DNA of 64,000 bases. Origin: Leifsonia poae (GTDB taxonomy: Bacteria; Actinomycetota; Actinomycetes; Actinomycetales; Microbacteriaceae). The notes under the pieces are model-generated. The model was not told the DNA's origin. It made no database searches and worked only from the letters and a program-made list of their open reading frames with translations. Positions within the stretch are counted from its first letter, which is position 1, and each line of letters opens with the position of its first letter. The position numbers were made by a program, and so were the translations under genes. Shown piece by piece: positions 40,872 through 49,743 of the stretch. Where the stretch lies: contig NZ_JAIHLP010000001.1 in assembly GCF_020009625.1 (NCBI RefSeq), positions 33,923 to 97,922 of the forward strand, written 5' to 3'.

Positions 40872-41514
40872 GACGCGGGCGGCGCTGCAACTGGTCACGG
40901 GTGAGGCGGTCACGACTGGCGTCGACCTGCTGCAACGACTGCAGGGCACACCGGAGGTGCAGCGTCTCGCTCTGCTCGATTCTGTGCCCGGTCTGATCGG
41001 CTACTACGCCGACGGGTCGGCCGCACTCGCCGCGGACTACTACGACGAGACACGCGCCCTCGCCGGCGTTCGAGTGCCGTACACGTCGGAGCTCGTGATC
41101 GCTGACCGCACGGTGAAGATCCGTCGCGCGATCGCATGGTCTGCTGAACCGCTCTTCACCGGCGACGGCGACGCAGGTGGCCGGCTCGCAGAAGTGATCC
41201 AGATCGAAACGGCTCGACCGTTCCGGGACACGATCACCACGAATCGTCAACGCGACCCAGAAGCGGTCGGCTGGCGTCGCGTCACCTCCGGTGGGTGCAA
41301 GTTCTGCCGGATGCTCGCCGACAAGGGCGCCGTGTACCGGGAGGGAACGGCGAGGTTCGCAGCCCACCCGCACTGCCACTGCACCGCCGAGCCAGTGTTC
41401 GGGCCGAATGACACCGGCGAATCGGTGTCCGCGATGCAGTACCTCGGCAGCAAGAGGCGTCGCACGCCGGAGCAGCAGGCGACCCTCCGCGACTACCTCG
41501 ACACCTACTACTGA
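40855..41514 (+). CDS. MuF-like minor capsid protein
   Basis: The protein is 219 aa. The C-terminal part has CKFCRMLADKGAVYREGTAR followed by HPHCHCTAEPVF, the cysteine/histidine pattern of MuF-type (VG15-like) head proteins. It overlaps the portal gene by 17 bp. It probably joins the portal during head assembly. The cysteine cluster may bind zinc or be remnants of a MuF toxin-like fold. Confidence 0.82.
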   Translation: MPSSSETRAALQLVTGEAVTTGVDLLQRLQGTPEVQRLALLDSVPGLIGYYADGSAALAADYYDETRALAGVRVPYTSELVIADRTVKIRRAIAWSAEPLFTGDGDAGGRLAEVIQIETARPFRDTITTNRQRDPEAVGWRRVTSGGCKFCRMLADKGAVYREGTARFAAHPHCHCTAEPVFGPNDTGESVSAMQYLGSKRRRTPEQQATLRDYLDTYY

Positions 41515-41599
41515 GACTTCCCCACCACGGGGTGAGAACGCTACGGCCGCGTTTCAAGGCCGGTCTGATGTCCGACGGGACAGAAACGGAGATACCGAT

Positions 41600-42079
41600 A
41601 TGACTGACGCCACCGATACCACCAACGTGGACGCTGACACCGCCGCGAAGGGTGATGACGAGCAGAAGCCAGAGCAGAAGTTCACTCAGGCCGACATCGA
41701 CAAGGCCGTCAAGGACCGCCTCGCCCGTGAGAAGGCGAAGTACGCGGACTACGACGACCTCAAGACGAAGGCCGAAGGCGCGAAGACGGTCGAGCAGAAG
41801 CTCGCCGAGCTCGAGAAGAAGACCGCCGACGCGGAAGCCCGGGCGCTGCGCTCGGACATCGCAGCGCGGTTCCAGATCAGCGCCGAAGACCGTGACCTGT
41901 TCCTCACCGGTACCGACGAGGACACGCTGACCGCTCAGGCAACCCGCCTGACCGAGCGCGAAGCAGACCGGAAGAACAAAGGCAACGTCGCCCGCAAAGA
42001 GGGCGACACCAAGCAGACCGGCAAAGCCAACGGCGACATGCGCGACTTCGCGCGACAGCTGTTCGGCAACGCCGACTAA
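41600..42079 (+). CDS. Capsid scaffolding protein
   Basis: The protein is 159 aa, highly charged and helical, with a long coiled-coil-like segment (AEGAKTVEQKLAELEKKTAD) and a Lys/Asp-rich tail. The size, charge and position directly before the major capsid gene fit an HK97-type scaffold. No protease motif is seen. The 85-bp gap before it contains no other gene. Confidence 0.82.
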   Translation: MTDATDTTNVDADTAAKGDDEQKPEQKFTQADIDKAVKDRLAREKAKYADYDDLKTKAEGAKTVEQKLAELEKKTADAEARALRSDIAARFQISAEDRDLFLTGTDEDTLTAQATRLTEREADRKNKGNVARKEGDTKQTGKANGDMRDFARQLFGNAD

Positions 42080-42094
42080 CCGAAAGGGGCAGCT

Positions 42095-42997
42095 ATGCCT
42101 GCACTGAACACGGGAAGCCTGAACCTTCCCGACCACATCCTGGACCCGTGGCTGCAGAAGGTGCAGTTCGGTTCAACCGTCGCCTCGCTCTCGGGTGCGA
42201 TCCCGATGAAGTTCGGCACCGGACACGCGATGACGTTCGACATCGGCGAGGCCGAGTACGTCGGAGAGGGGGCGAACAAGGGGCCCTCCACCGTCACGCC
42301 GACGACCGTAACGGCGAAGCCATACAAGTTCCACAAGACCGTGCGCATGACGCAGGAGGTCAAGTGGGCCGACGAGGACTACCAGCTGCAGGCGATCGAT
42401 CAGATCCTGTCCAAGATTCGGCCGTCTCTGTCGCGCGCGATCGACTACGGGGTCTTCCACGGCATCAACCCGACCGGCGGCGCGCCCGTTGCGGCAATGA
42501 CCGCCTACCTGTCGCAGACCACGCAGCAGGTCGAGGTCGTCGGGACCGACAAGCCGTATGTTGCACTCGATGCGGCTGACACGGCCGTCCTGGCCGCGAG
42601 CTACATCCCTGGCGATGTCGCACTCGACCCCGCGTGGGCGTCGAAGTTCTCCAGCGCCCGGGCGACCCAGACCGAGCAGAAGCTCTACCCGAACTTCAAG
42701 CTGTCGACGGAGGTCTCCGAGCTCGAGAACCACCGGGCGTCGGTGTCGAAGACTGTTGCAGCGCTCGGGGTTGCGGCGACAGCGACGAAGGTCCTCGGTT
42801 TCGTCGGGGACTTCTCGACCGTCGGCTGGGGCATCCAGCGCGAGATCGGCCTCGAGCTGATCGAGTATGGCGACCCGGACGGGCAGGGCGACCTCAAGCG
42901 GAACAACCAGATCGCGTTCCGCGCCGAGATCGTCTACGGCTGGGGCATCGCCGACCTGAACGCGATCGCCGCCGTCGTCGACAAGGTCGCCGGCTGA
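42095..42997 (+). CDS. Major capsid protein (HK97-type)
   Basis: The protein is 300 aa. It has DIGEAEYVGEGANKGPSTVT, then KFHKTVRMTQEVKWADED (the E-loop/P-domain region) and WGIQREIGLELIEYGDPDGQ towards the end, with NQIAFRAEIVYGWGI, the usual C-terminal strand pattern of HK97-fold capsids. It is cytosolic before assembly. It is placed between scaffold and connector genes. Confidence 0.9.
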   Translation: MPALNTGSLNLPDHILDPWLQKVQFGSTVASLSGAIPMKFGTGHAMTFDIGEAEYVGEGANKGPSTVTPTTVTAKPYKFHKTVRMTQEVKWADEDYQLQAIDQILSKIRPSLSRAIDYGVFHGINPTGGAPVAAMTAYLSQTTQQVEVVGTDKPYVALDAADTAVLAASYIPGDVALDPAWASKFSSARATQTEQKLYPNFKLSTEVSELENHRASVSKTVAALGVAATATKVLGFVGDFSTVGWGIQREIGLELIEYGDPDGQGDLKRNNQIAFRAEIVYGWGIADLNAIAAVVDKVAG

Positions 42998-43299
42998 TGC
43001 CCCGGCTCCGCAACGCGGGGACCGGCGCAGTGATGTCCGTCTCCGACGAGATCGCTGAGCGCCTCGGTCCGGAATGGGTTGACGCCGACAAGGCGGAGAC
43101 GCCGCGGTCCGATACGCCGGATGCGTCGTGGAAGGTGTCGGAGCTCAAGGCGTACGCCGACGAGCACGGCATCGACCTCGGCAAGGCGAAGTCGAAGCCC
43201 GAGATCCTCGCCGCCGTCGCCGGTCACACCGGAGACGACGACACCACCGACGGTGACGACGACTCGGACGACCAGTCCGACGACGACACCAACGAGTAA
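42997..43299 (+). CDS. Small capsid-proximal protein with SAP/HeH-like motif
   Basis: The protein is 100 aa. WKVSELKAYADEHGIDLGKA with KSKPEILAAVAG resembles the HeH/SAP helix-extended-helix fold. The tail is a run of Asp and Thr. It shares one base with the capsid gene stop (TGATG). Perhaps a capsid decoration or connector protein; the family name is not certain. Confidence 0.65.
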   Translation: MPRLRNAGTGAVMSVSDEIAERLGPEWVDADKAETPRSDTPDASWKVSELKAYADEHGIDLGKAKSKPEILAAVAGHTGDDDTTDGDDDSDDQSDDDTNE

Positions 43300-43316
43300 C
43301 GGAAACGGGGGCGGTC

Positions 43317-43793
43317 ATGGCCGTAACACCAGACATGCTCGCGGTTGCCCTAGGGCAGGCCGCCCCCGTACCCGGCTCGGTCACCGAGCAGCAGTGGCAG
43401 ATGTGGATTGATGACGCGCTCATGCTCATCGACACCCGGCAGGCGCAGCTGAACGCGGCCGGGCCGATCGATGAAGCGAAACTCGACTACGTCGTCCGTG
43501 AAGCCGTCGTCGCACACATCAAACGTCCCGAAGACGCCACCCAGGTCACTGTCTCGATCGATGACGCGTCGTCGTCGAAGACATACAAGTCCGGCAAAGG
43601 TCGCGTCAACATCATCGACGAGTGGTGGACGCTTCTGGGGCTCACCGACCCGAAGGGCGCGTTCTCGCTCGACATGGCGGGCACCGCGAGTCGGCACCTT
43701 CCCTGGTGCTCGCTCTCCCTCGGCGCCCTGTACTGCTCCTGCGGTGTCGATATTGCCGGCCGCCCCATCTTCGAGGGCGGCGACGACCTGTGA
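43317..43793 (+). CDS. Head-tail connector protein (gp15/adaptor-like)
   Basis: This 158-aa protein has a helical N-terminal part (EQQWQMWIDDALMLIDTRQA, LDYVVREAVVAHIKRP) characteristic of head-tail adaptor proteins. A beta-rich C-terminal part with paired Cys (WCSLSLGALYCSCG) follows. It probably forms the ring below the portal. It overlaps the next gene by GTGA. Confidence 0.75.
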   Translation: MAVTPDMLAVALGQAAPVPGSVTEQQWQMWIDDALMLIDTRQAQLNAAGPIDEAKLDYVVREAVVAHIKRPEDATQVTVSIDDASSSKTYKSGKGRVNIIDEWWTLLGLTDPKGAFSLDMAGTASRHLPWCSLSLGALYCSCGVDIAGRPIFEGGDDL

Positions 43794-44197
43794 ACCTCGG
43801 GGCTGACGTCGCCGCGTACCTTCCCGGGTTTCGTGAGGCCGCGGAATCACTCATGGTCGACACCGCCGAGGTGTACGGCCTGGCAGTGAAGACGTGGAAC
43901 GAAGACACCGCCTCCTATGACCTCGTTGCCCCGCTCGTGCACACCGGGCTGTGCCGAATAAGAGTCGCCGACACTCTCGTCCAAGAGATCGAGGCGCAGT
44001 CTCAACCGCTCATCGTCGGACGACTCACCGTCTCCTTCCCCGTCGCCGCCGAGACGGTGTTCCCCGAGAACTTCACTATCAAGATCACCGCATCCCCGTT
44101 CGACCAGACCAACGTCGGCCGAACCTTCCGCATCCAGGGCCCGCACGCGCAGACGCTCGCGACGGCGCACCGATACCCGGTCGAGGAGACGACATGA
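43790..44197 (+). CDS. DUF6093-like head-closure protein
   Basis: This 135-aa beta-rich protein has YGLAVKTWNEDTASYDLVAP, GRLTVSFPVAAETV and a final RTFRIQGPHAQTLATAHR strand set. This matches DUF6093 proteins encoded in head-tail joining clusters and proposed as stoppers. The start is GTG 43790. Confidence 0.72.
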   Translation: MNLGADVAAYLPGFREAAESLMVDTAEVYGLAVKTWNEDTASYDLVAPLVHTGLCRIRVADTLVQEIEAQSQPLIVGRLTVSFPVAAETVFPENFTIKITASPFDQTNVGRTFRIQGPHAQTLATAHRYPVEETT

Positions 44198-44607
44198 GCG
44201 ACTCGATGAACTTCGACTTCTCCGAGCTCAATACACTCGCCGCAGACCTTGGCGATGTCGCCGACGACGCCGGCAAGAACATCGTCCAGGCGGTCACTGG
44301 CAGTGCCCGACAGACGCAGAAGGAATGGCGTCGAAACGTTGGCAGCTCGAAACACTTCCCCAGGCTCGCCGGCGCGGTCACCTACGACGTTGAGAGCAAC
44401 GCAGCCGTCACCGGGTCAAGCGTCAGCGCCGAAATTGGCTACGACCGATCGCGACCGCAAGGCCCGCTCGGCCATATTGCCGAGTACGGCGACCTCGGAA
44501 GTGCTCCCAGGAGTGACGGCCAGCACGCGCTTGAGGCCACACAGGAGGACTTCGTGCGCGGCTTGATCAAGGCCACAGCGGACGCGGAGAAACGGAACAA
44601 CCTGTGA
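44194..44607 (+). CDS. HK97 gp10-like tail-completion protein
   Basis: This 137-aa protein has FSELNTLAADLGDVADDAGK with an adjoining conserved helix, then an EIGYDRSRPQGPLGHIAEYG segment, the hallmark of gp10-type tail-completion proteins. It overlaps both neighbours (ATGA and GTGA). Confidence 0.78.
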   Translation: MSDSMNFDFSELNTLAADLGDVADDAGKNIVQAVTGSARQTQKEWRRNVGSSKHFPRLAGAVTYDVESNAAVTGSSVSAEIGYDRSRPQGPLGHIAEYGDLGSAPRSDGQHALEATQEDFVRGLIKATADAEKRNNL

Positions 44608-45014
44608 TCCGGGCGCACGTAAACGCGATCCTCGCCCGGCTCCGCGAGGACACCGTCCTCCAGGGGTTCACGTTCGAGGGTGTGGTGCTCCCTGATGTGC
44701 AGGAGAACCGGCCGCAACGGTATTGCACGATCTTCACGAACTCCGGCTACCGGACCGTGGAACGACTTTCCGGCCCCTCCGCGACAGCCACCTTCACGTA
44801 CACGATCCACTCGGTGGGGACTGATCCGCAGCAGGCGCAGGCGGTCGCTGAGCGTGTGTTCGCGCAACTCCTCGACTACACACCCACCGTGGTCGGCCGA
44901 CAGTGCGGCCGGCTCCGCCATGCCGCCTCACAGCCCGTCCAGGTCGACACGGACGTGAAGCCACCCCTGTACTACTGCGTCGACCAATTCGACCTCACCA
45001 GCGACCCCATCTGA
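44604..45014 (+). CDS. Tail terminator-like protein
   Basis: This 136-aa protein has an N-terminal helix (HVNAILARLREDTVLQ), a central sheet (ATFTYTIHSVGTDPQQAQAV) and a C-terminal DVKPPLYYCVDQFDLTSDP. This order, together with its place just before the major tail gene, is that of tail terminators. The 86-bp gap after it has small hairpins (45036-45081) but no clear terminator. Confidence 0.72.
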   Translation: MIRAHVNAILARLREDTVLQGFTFEGVVLPDVQENRPQRYCTIFTNSGYRTVERLSGPSATATFTYTIHSVGTDPQQAQAVAERVFAQLLDYTPTVVGRQCGRLRHAASQPVQVDTDVKPPLYYCVDQFDLTSDPI

Positions 45015-45100
45015 GCCGGTCGCATCACCCACTCCCTTCGGTCTCTCCGGAGGGCTAACAGAAGACCCCGATTGCCGGGGAGAAGACAAGGAGAACAACT

Positions 45101-45613
45101 ATGGCTGATGTAGCCGAGTCCATTGTTCCGCCCCCGGCCGCGGACCAGACGGACAACCTGACCATCTGGTGGGTGCCATCCATCGCCGATGTCCTCGCCC
45201 CCAAGGTGACCGAGATCGGCGGGACCGGAGCATTCCGGGTCACGTACTCGTTCACCAACGACGGATGGTCGATCGCCGGGTCCCAGACGAAGACGAAGGA
45301 CGAACGCCTCACCCTGAAGCAGCCGCTCGAGTCCCTCGGCGCTACCGATGTGGCGCTGAACACACTCAAGTACGTGGAGTCGTCCCAGGCCGGCTCCGCG
45401 AACGTCGTCCTCCTCGAAGGCACCGCCGGGTTCTTCGTCGAACGGCGTGGCATCCCAAACAAGACCCTCGCCGCCGCGGCGCAGAAGGTGCGGGTCATCC
45501 CCGCGATCCTCGGCGCGCAGCTCCCCGGCCCGACCGACGGCACCGGGAAGTTCACGATCGTGCAGGAGACCGCACTCACCGGCCTTCTCGGGCTCCCGGT
45601 CGCGCTCGTCTGA
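45101..45613 (+). CDS. Major tail (tube) protein
   Basis: This 170-aa beta-rich protein includes LTIWWVPSIADVLAPKVTEI and YSFTNDGWSIAGSQTKTKDE, with a late segment KVRVIPAILGAQLPGPTDG. Its strong ribosome site (AAGGAG) suits a high-copy structural protein. The location before the chaperone pair and tape measure supports the call. Confidence 0.85.
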   Translation: MADVAESIVPPPAADQTDNLTIWWVPSIADVLAPKVTEIGGTGAFRVTYSFTNDGWSIAGSQTKTKDERLTLKQPLESLGATDVALNTLKYVESSQAGSANVVLLEGTAGFFVERRGIPNKTLAAAAQKVRVIPAILGAQLPGPTDGTGKFTIVQETALTGLLGLPVALV

Positions 45614-45697
45614 CTCAAACCCCTGGCGGGGTGTCTCACCGGTCGCCCCGCCAGGTTCTGCCCCTTGCCGGTGAAGTAACCGGTGAAAGGAAACCCC

Positions 45698-46273
45698 GTG
45701 CCCACAATCGATGAGATCCTCGCAGCCCGTGCAGCGTCGAAGCCGAAACCTGTTCAGGTGACGGTCCTGCTCGACGCCGACCAGTCGGAGAAGATCGAAG
45801 GACTCGAAGCGGAACTTCGTTCCCTCGCCGCATCCACCGACAAACGGCTGTCGAAAGCGGACGGTTCCGCCGAGCTCGAAGCACAGCTCGAAGAGATCAA
45901 ATCGGCACCAGCGGATGCGCTGGTCACGTTCGCGTTCGAGAAACTCCCCGGCGACATGTGGACCGACCTCACCTCACGGAACCCGGCCCGCCCTGACGCG
46001 CTGATCGACCTGAACTACGGGTACAACCTCGACGCGGTCGTGCAGGAAGCCGCGAAAGCCGCTCGTGGTGGGCACCACTTCGCCTGGCAGGTCGACGGCG
46101 ACACGAACATCGTCCTGACCGACGAGCAGTGGGATGCGATCTTCGAGTCACTCTACGGGCATGACATGTCGGCGGTCCGGGACGCCGTGTGGAACGTCAA
46201 CGAGTGGCAGCCGTCGCAGCGCCTCGCCGCCGCAAAAAAAGCACGGGCCGGGATCGACACCGGCTCGAACTAG
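45698..46273 (+). CDS. Tail assembly chaperone G
   Basis: This 191-aa protein starts at GTG 45698 behind AAAGGAAA. It has an N-terminal TIDEILAARAASKPKPVQVT and a helical region (LEAQLEEIKSAPADALVTFA). Near its end lies GCA AAA AAA GCA, an A-heptamer that fits a -1 slippery site. The frame-0 product ends at 46273. The fraction of ribosomes that slip would make a longer G-T fusion. This arrangement is nearly universal in long-tailed phages. Confidence 0.88.
   Translation: MPTIDEILAARAASKPKPVQVTVLLDADQSEKIEGLEAELRSLAASTDKRLSKADGSAELEAQLEEIKSAPADALVTFAFEKLPGDMWTDLTSRNPARPDALIDLNYGYNLDAVVQEAAKAARGGHHFAWQVDGDTNIVLTDEQWDAIFESLYGHDMSAVRDAVWNVNEWQPSQRLAAAKKARAGIDTGSN
46234..46240 (+). promoter_or_regulatory. 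Programmed -1 ribosomal frameshift site
   Basis: Seven A residues are read as A-AAA-AAA in frame (codons AAA at 46235-46237 and 46238-46240). Slipping back one base leads to codon AGC at 46240 and continues for about 135 codons to 46647. Position near the 3' end of the G gene, just before the tape measure, matches lambda-type G/GT. Confidence 0.85.
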
Positions 46274-46647
46274 CCCTCGCGTTCGGGATATCCCCACGCC
46301 GACTCACCGGGTGGGAACCCGCGGAGATCATCGACTACGAGTACGACGACGCCGGCCGGGTCTCACGGGCCATCGTCACCCGCGAGCCTGAGTTCACTGA
46401 CGACGATGTCACGGATCTCGTCGGGGCTCGGACGCTCGAGCGTGAGACCGGACGCTACGGCGAATCGCTCCCGGAGGCATTCTCAGATGAGGCGGCGCCC
46501 GAGTACTACGGACGCGGAGCGATTCGCTACCTGCCGAAGTACCGCGTCAACCAGGCGGAAGCCGCGGTCGAACGGCTCCGCAAAGAGCACAAAGACGACC
46601 TACCAGACGGTGCAAGCTTCTACATCGAGCGCGTCACGTACGACTGA
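46240..46647 (+). CDS. Tail assembly chaperone T, expressed as G-T fusion
   Basis: This is the -1 frame extension, about 135 aa after the slippery site, with LALAFGISPRRLTGWEPAEI and a C-terminal EAAVERLRKEHKDDL. It lacks a credible start of its own. The fusion would have about 316 aa. It binds the tape measure during tail assembly together with G. The open frame and position make this a standard T partner. Confidence 0.82.
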   Translation, partial: STGRDRHRLELALAFGISPRRLTGWEPAEIIDYEYDDAGRVSRAIVTREPEFTDDDVTDLVGARTLERETGRYGESLPEAFSDEAAPEYYGRGAIRYLPKYRVNQAEAAVERLRKEHKDDLPDGASFYIERVTYD

Positions 46648-46651
46648 GCGC

Positions 46652-46879
46652 TTAGCGGAATCGAACCCGTGTGAGCGCCAAGACGCCGCCGATGAGAGCA
46701 ACGACGACTGTGGCACCCAGGAGCGCCCAAGTCAGCGCACCCGCGCCTGCGGAAACGGCCGCAACGACGGTGGCGACAAGTAGCACCCCAGCGACGATGA
46801 GCGCATTTGCCCATGCGGGGCGCGTGGACCGAGCCGCCTTGTAGATCGAGGCATCGCGCGGTTCCGGCTCATCTGTCAT
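46652..46879 (-). CDS. Small minus-strand membrane protein (moron candidate)
   Basis: The protein is 75 aa. It has a polar N-terminal part (TDEPEPRDASIYKAARSTRP) and two helices (LIVAGVLLVATVVAAVSAGA and LLGATVVVALIGGVLALT). It lies in a 276-bp gap in the tail operon and is opposed to it. The chaperone-tape measure pair is usually contiguous, so an inserted membrane gene suggests a moron, perhaps for superinfection exclusion. The ribosome site is weak. Confidence 0.5.
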   Translation of the reverse strand: MTDEPEPRDASIYKAARSTRPAWANALIVAGVLLVATVVAAVSAGAGALTWALLGATVVVALIGGVLALTRVRFR

Positions 46880-46923
46880 GACTCGCACTCTACAACTCCA
46901 CACCGACTTGACGGGAGGTTCTC

Positions 46924-49740
46924 GTGACCGATCGCACCGTCAAGGTCAGCCTCGTTGCTCAGGTTACCGGCTACATCCAGGGCATGGAGAAGGCCGCCAA
47001 GGCCACCCGGGAAACGGGTACTGAGGCCGAGAAGCTGGCGCAGAAGAAGGAAGCGCTCCAGCAGATCGGCACCGCGGCATTGGCAATGGGTACCGTTGCT
47101 GCTGCTGGCGTGGCGCTCGCAATCAAGAAGTTCGCTGACTTCGATGCCCAGATGTCGCAGGTGCAAACCCTGTCACACGCGACCGCTGGCGAAATGGACC
47201 AGCTGCGCGACTCCGCATTGAACATGGGTCAGGCGATTGGGTTCTCCGCGAACCAGGTGGCTGACGCGGAGACTGAGCTTGTCAAGGCCGGTGTATCAGT
47301 CAAGGACATCATCGGCGGCGGTCTCACTGGTGCCCTCAACCTCGCGGCGGCCGGTCAAATCAACGTCGCGCAGGCAACCGAGATCGCCGCAGTCGCTCTC
47401 ACCCAGTTCGGCCTCAAAGGCAAGGACGTCCCTCACGTCGCCGACCTCCTCGCGGCTGGCGCCGACAAAGCACTCGGCGGCGTCGACCAGCTCGGACAGG
47501 CGCTCAACCAGGGCGGTCTAGTCGCTTCTCAGTTCGGCCTCTCGATCGACGACACCGTCGGCACCCTGTCGGCGTTCGCGAACGCTGGCCTTCTAGGTTC
47601 GGACGCGGGCACCAGCTTCAAGCAGATGCTCCTCTCGCTCGCCTCACCGTCGCAAAAAGCGGCGGAGACGATGAAGCAATACAACATCCAGGCATACGAC
47701 GCACAGGGCAACTTCGTCGGCATCACCAACCTTGCCGGCCAGCTTCAGACGAATCTGAGTGGGGTCTCCCAGGCGCAGCGTGACTCGGCTCTCTCGATCA
47801 TCTTCGGTTCCGACGCCATCCGCACGGCGAACGTGCTCTACAAGGAGGGCTCGAAGGGCATCCGTGGCTGGATTGACAGCGTCAACGACACTGGATTCGC
47901 CGCCGAACAGGCAAACGGCAAGATGGACAACCTCAATGGAGATCTGTCCAAGCTCGGCGCCGCATTTGACACTGCACTGATCAAAACTGGATCAGGGGCC
48001 AACGGAATCCTCCGCGACATCGTTCAGAACCTGACCTCTGCAGCCGCGGCGGTTGGCGAGCTCCCTGAGCCGGTTCTCGCGACTGGACTCGCGCTAACCG
48101 GCCTGGTCGCCGTGATCGGCCTTGTTGGCGGAGGGGCGCTGGTTGCGGTTCCAAAGATCGTGCAGTTCAAAATTGCTCTGGAGACGTTGACCGAGACTGG
48201 ACCAAAGGCGGCCGCCGGCGTCTCCGCCGCAGGCTCAGCCGTTCGCGCGCTGCCATATGTGGCCGTTTTGCTGTGGCTTGCGCAGCTGTCCACTGGGTTC
48301 ATTACAACCGCGCGCCAGGCACTCGGTCTTGAGCAATCGGTGAGCTCGATGACAAAGACCCTCACGGAATCGACGAAGCTCAGCAAGAAGACGATCGACC
48401 AACAGCTCAATGCAACCATCGTGGGCTTCAAGAGCGACATAAACGGCCTCTCTCAGCTCACCGACAGTGGCTGGCTAGCTGGGGCGATCAAGTCGTCGGA
48501 GGATTTCATCGGGTCCCTCGAGGACTGGATGCCCGTCCTCAAAGCTGTCGGTGCCGGCACTGGCGATACTTCACGCAAAGTCAGCGACTTGGACAAGTCA
48601 TTGGCAGCGATGGTCAAAGCCGGCAATGGCGACAAAGCCGCAGAGGCGTTCGAGTACCTCAAGACGAAAACGGACGGCTCCAAAGAGGCTCTCCGCAATC
48701 TGAAGAACCTGTTCCCGGAATATGCGGCAGCGCAGAAGACTGCCGCGAAGGCGACCGACGATAGCTCTGGGAGCACGGACGACGCGACCCAGGCGTATCT
48801 GGACGCGGCGGGCGGCGTCAGTGACCTCACGAGTCAACTCGCCGATTTGATCACTGAAATCAACAAAGCCAACGGCGTAGGACAGGACGCCGTCTCCGCG
48901 AACGCCGCCTATCAGGGTGCGGTCGCCAAGGTTGACGACACCATCAAGAAGGCGAAGAAGGGTGCCGAGGGGTACTCGCTTTCACTTGACGGCAACACGC
49001 AGGCTGGCGCCGACAACCTCGCGATGTTGTCTGATATGGCAGAAAAGTCGCAAGCGTCCGCGAAGGCGACGTTCGACGCGGACAACAACTCGCAGGCCTA
49101 CGTAGCCAATCTCCAGGCCGGCCGGCAGGCGTTGATCGACCGGATCACTGACATGGGTGCAACTGCCGCGCAGGCGAGCGCCATCGCGGATCAGGTCTAT
49201 AGGATCCCGACGCAGCGAGAAGTCGACATCATCGCTAAGACCGCCGAGGCAGCTGCACTAGTGCAGCACTTCAAGGACATGCTCGATACGATCCCGGGTT
49301 CCCGGATGGTTTCGATTGGTGTCCAGGTGCCGGCATCGTCCAACCCGATCATCAATGCGCTCAAGGGCACGGGGAAAGCCACCGGTGGCGCAATCACCGG
49401 TCCGGGTGGGCCTCGGGATGACACGGCCGGTATCTACGCGCTGTCGAACGGTGAGCACGTCTTAACCGCATCCGACGTAGACGCGATGGGTGGTCAGCGC
49501 GGTGTGTACCAGTTCCGATCGCGCCTGCACGGCTACGCGGACGGCGGGGCAGTGCCACGCACGTACGTTCCCGCATCGTCGTATGCCGGCGGTTCCACGA
49601 ACGTCTCGGTGTCACCACAGCTTTCGTTGCAGGGCGCTCGGATCGTTCTCGATGTCGGGGGTCAGCAGATCGAGGGTGTGATCCGCAATCAGATCGTCGC
49701 GAACGAGCAGAAGCAGGCTCGCAGAACACGGATGGGGTGA
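46924..49740 (+). CDS. Tape measure protein
   Basis: The protein is 938 aa from GTG 46924 behind GGAGG. The N-terminal part has the PhageMin_Tail pattern (FADFDAQMSQVQTLSHATAG, LGMDQLRDSALNMGQAIGFS-like order). Hydrophobic segments lie near the middle (TGLALTGLVAVIGLVGGGAL). A C-terminal SNPIINALKGTGKATGGAIT, with GPGGPRDDTAGIYALSNGEH, is typical of the tail tip-proximal end. Its length sets the tail length; tape measures of ~940 aa correspond to long flexible tails. Confidence 0.93.
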   Translation: MTDRTVKVSLVAQVTGYIQGMEKAAKATRETGTEAEKLAQKKEALQQIGTAALAMGTVAAAGVALAIKKFADFDAQMSQVQTLSHATAGEMDQLRDSALNMGQAIGFSANQVADAETELVKAGVSVKDIIGGGLTGALNLAAAGQINVAQATEIAAVALTQFGLKGKDVPHVADLLAAGADKALGGVDQLGQALNQGGLVASQFGLSIDDTVGTLSAFANAGLLGSDAGTSFKQMLLSLASPSQKAAETMKQYNIQAYDAQGNFVGITNLAGQLQTNLSGVSQAQRDSALSIIFGSDAIRTANVLYKEGSKGIRGWIDSVNDTGFAAEQANGKMDNLNGDLSKLGAAFDTALIKTGSGANGILRDIVQNLTSAAAAVGELPEPVLATGLALTGLVAVIGLVGGGALVAVPKIVQFKIALETLTETGPKAAAGVSAAGSAVRALPYVAVLLWLAQLSTGFITTARQALGLEQSVSSMTKTLTESTKLSKKTIDQQLNATIVGFKSDINGLSQLTDSGWLAGAIKSSEDFIGSLEDWMPVLKAVGAGTGDTSRKVSDLDKSLAAMVKAGNGDKAAEAFEYLKTKTDGSKEALRNLKNLFPEYAAAQKTAAKATDDSSGSTDDATQAYLDAAGGVSDLTSQLADLITEINKANGVGQDAVSANAAYQGAVAKVDDTIKKAKKGAEGYSLSLDGNTQAGADNLAMLSDMAEKSQASAKATFDADNNSQAYVANLQAGRQALIDRITDMGATAAQASAIADQVYRIPTQREVDIIAKTAEAAALVQHFKDMLDTIPGSRMVSIGVQVPASSNPIINALKGTGKATGGAITGPGGPRDDTAGIYALSNGEHVLTASDVDAMGGQRGVYQFRSRLHGYADGGAVPRTYVPASSYAGGSTNVSVSPQLSLQGARIVLDVGGQQIEGVIRNQIVANEQKQARRTRMG

Positions 49741-49743
49741 CTG

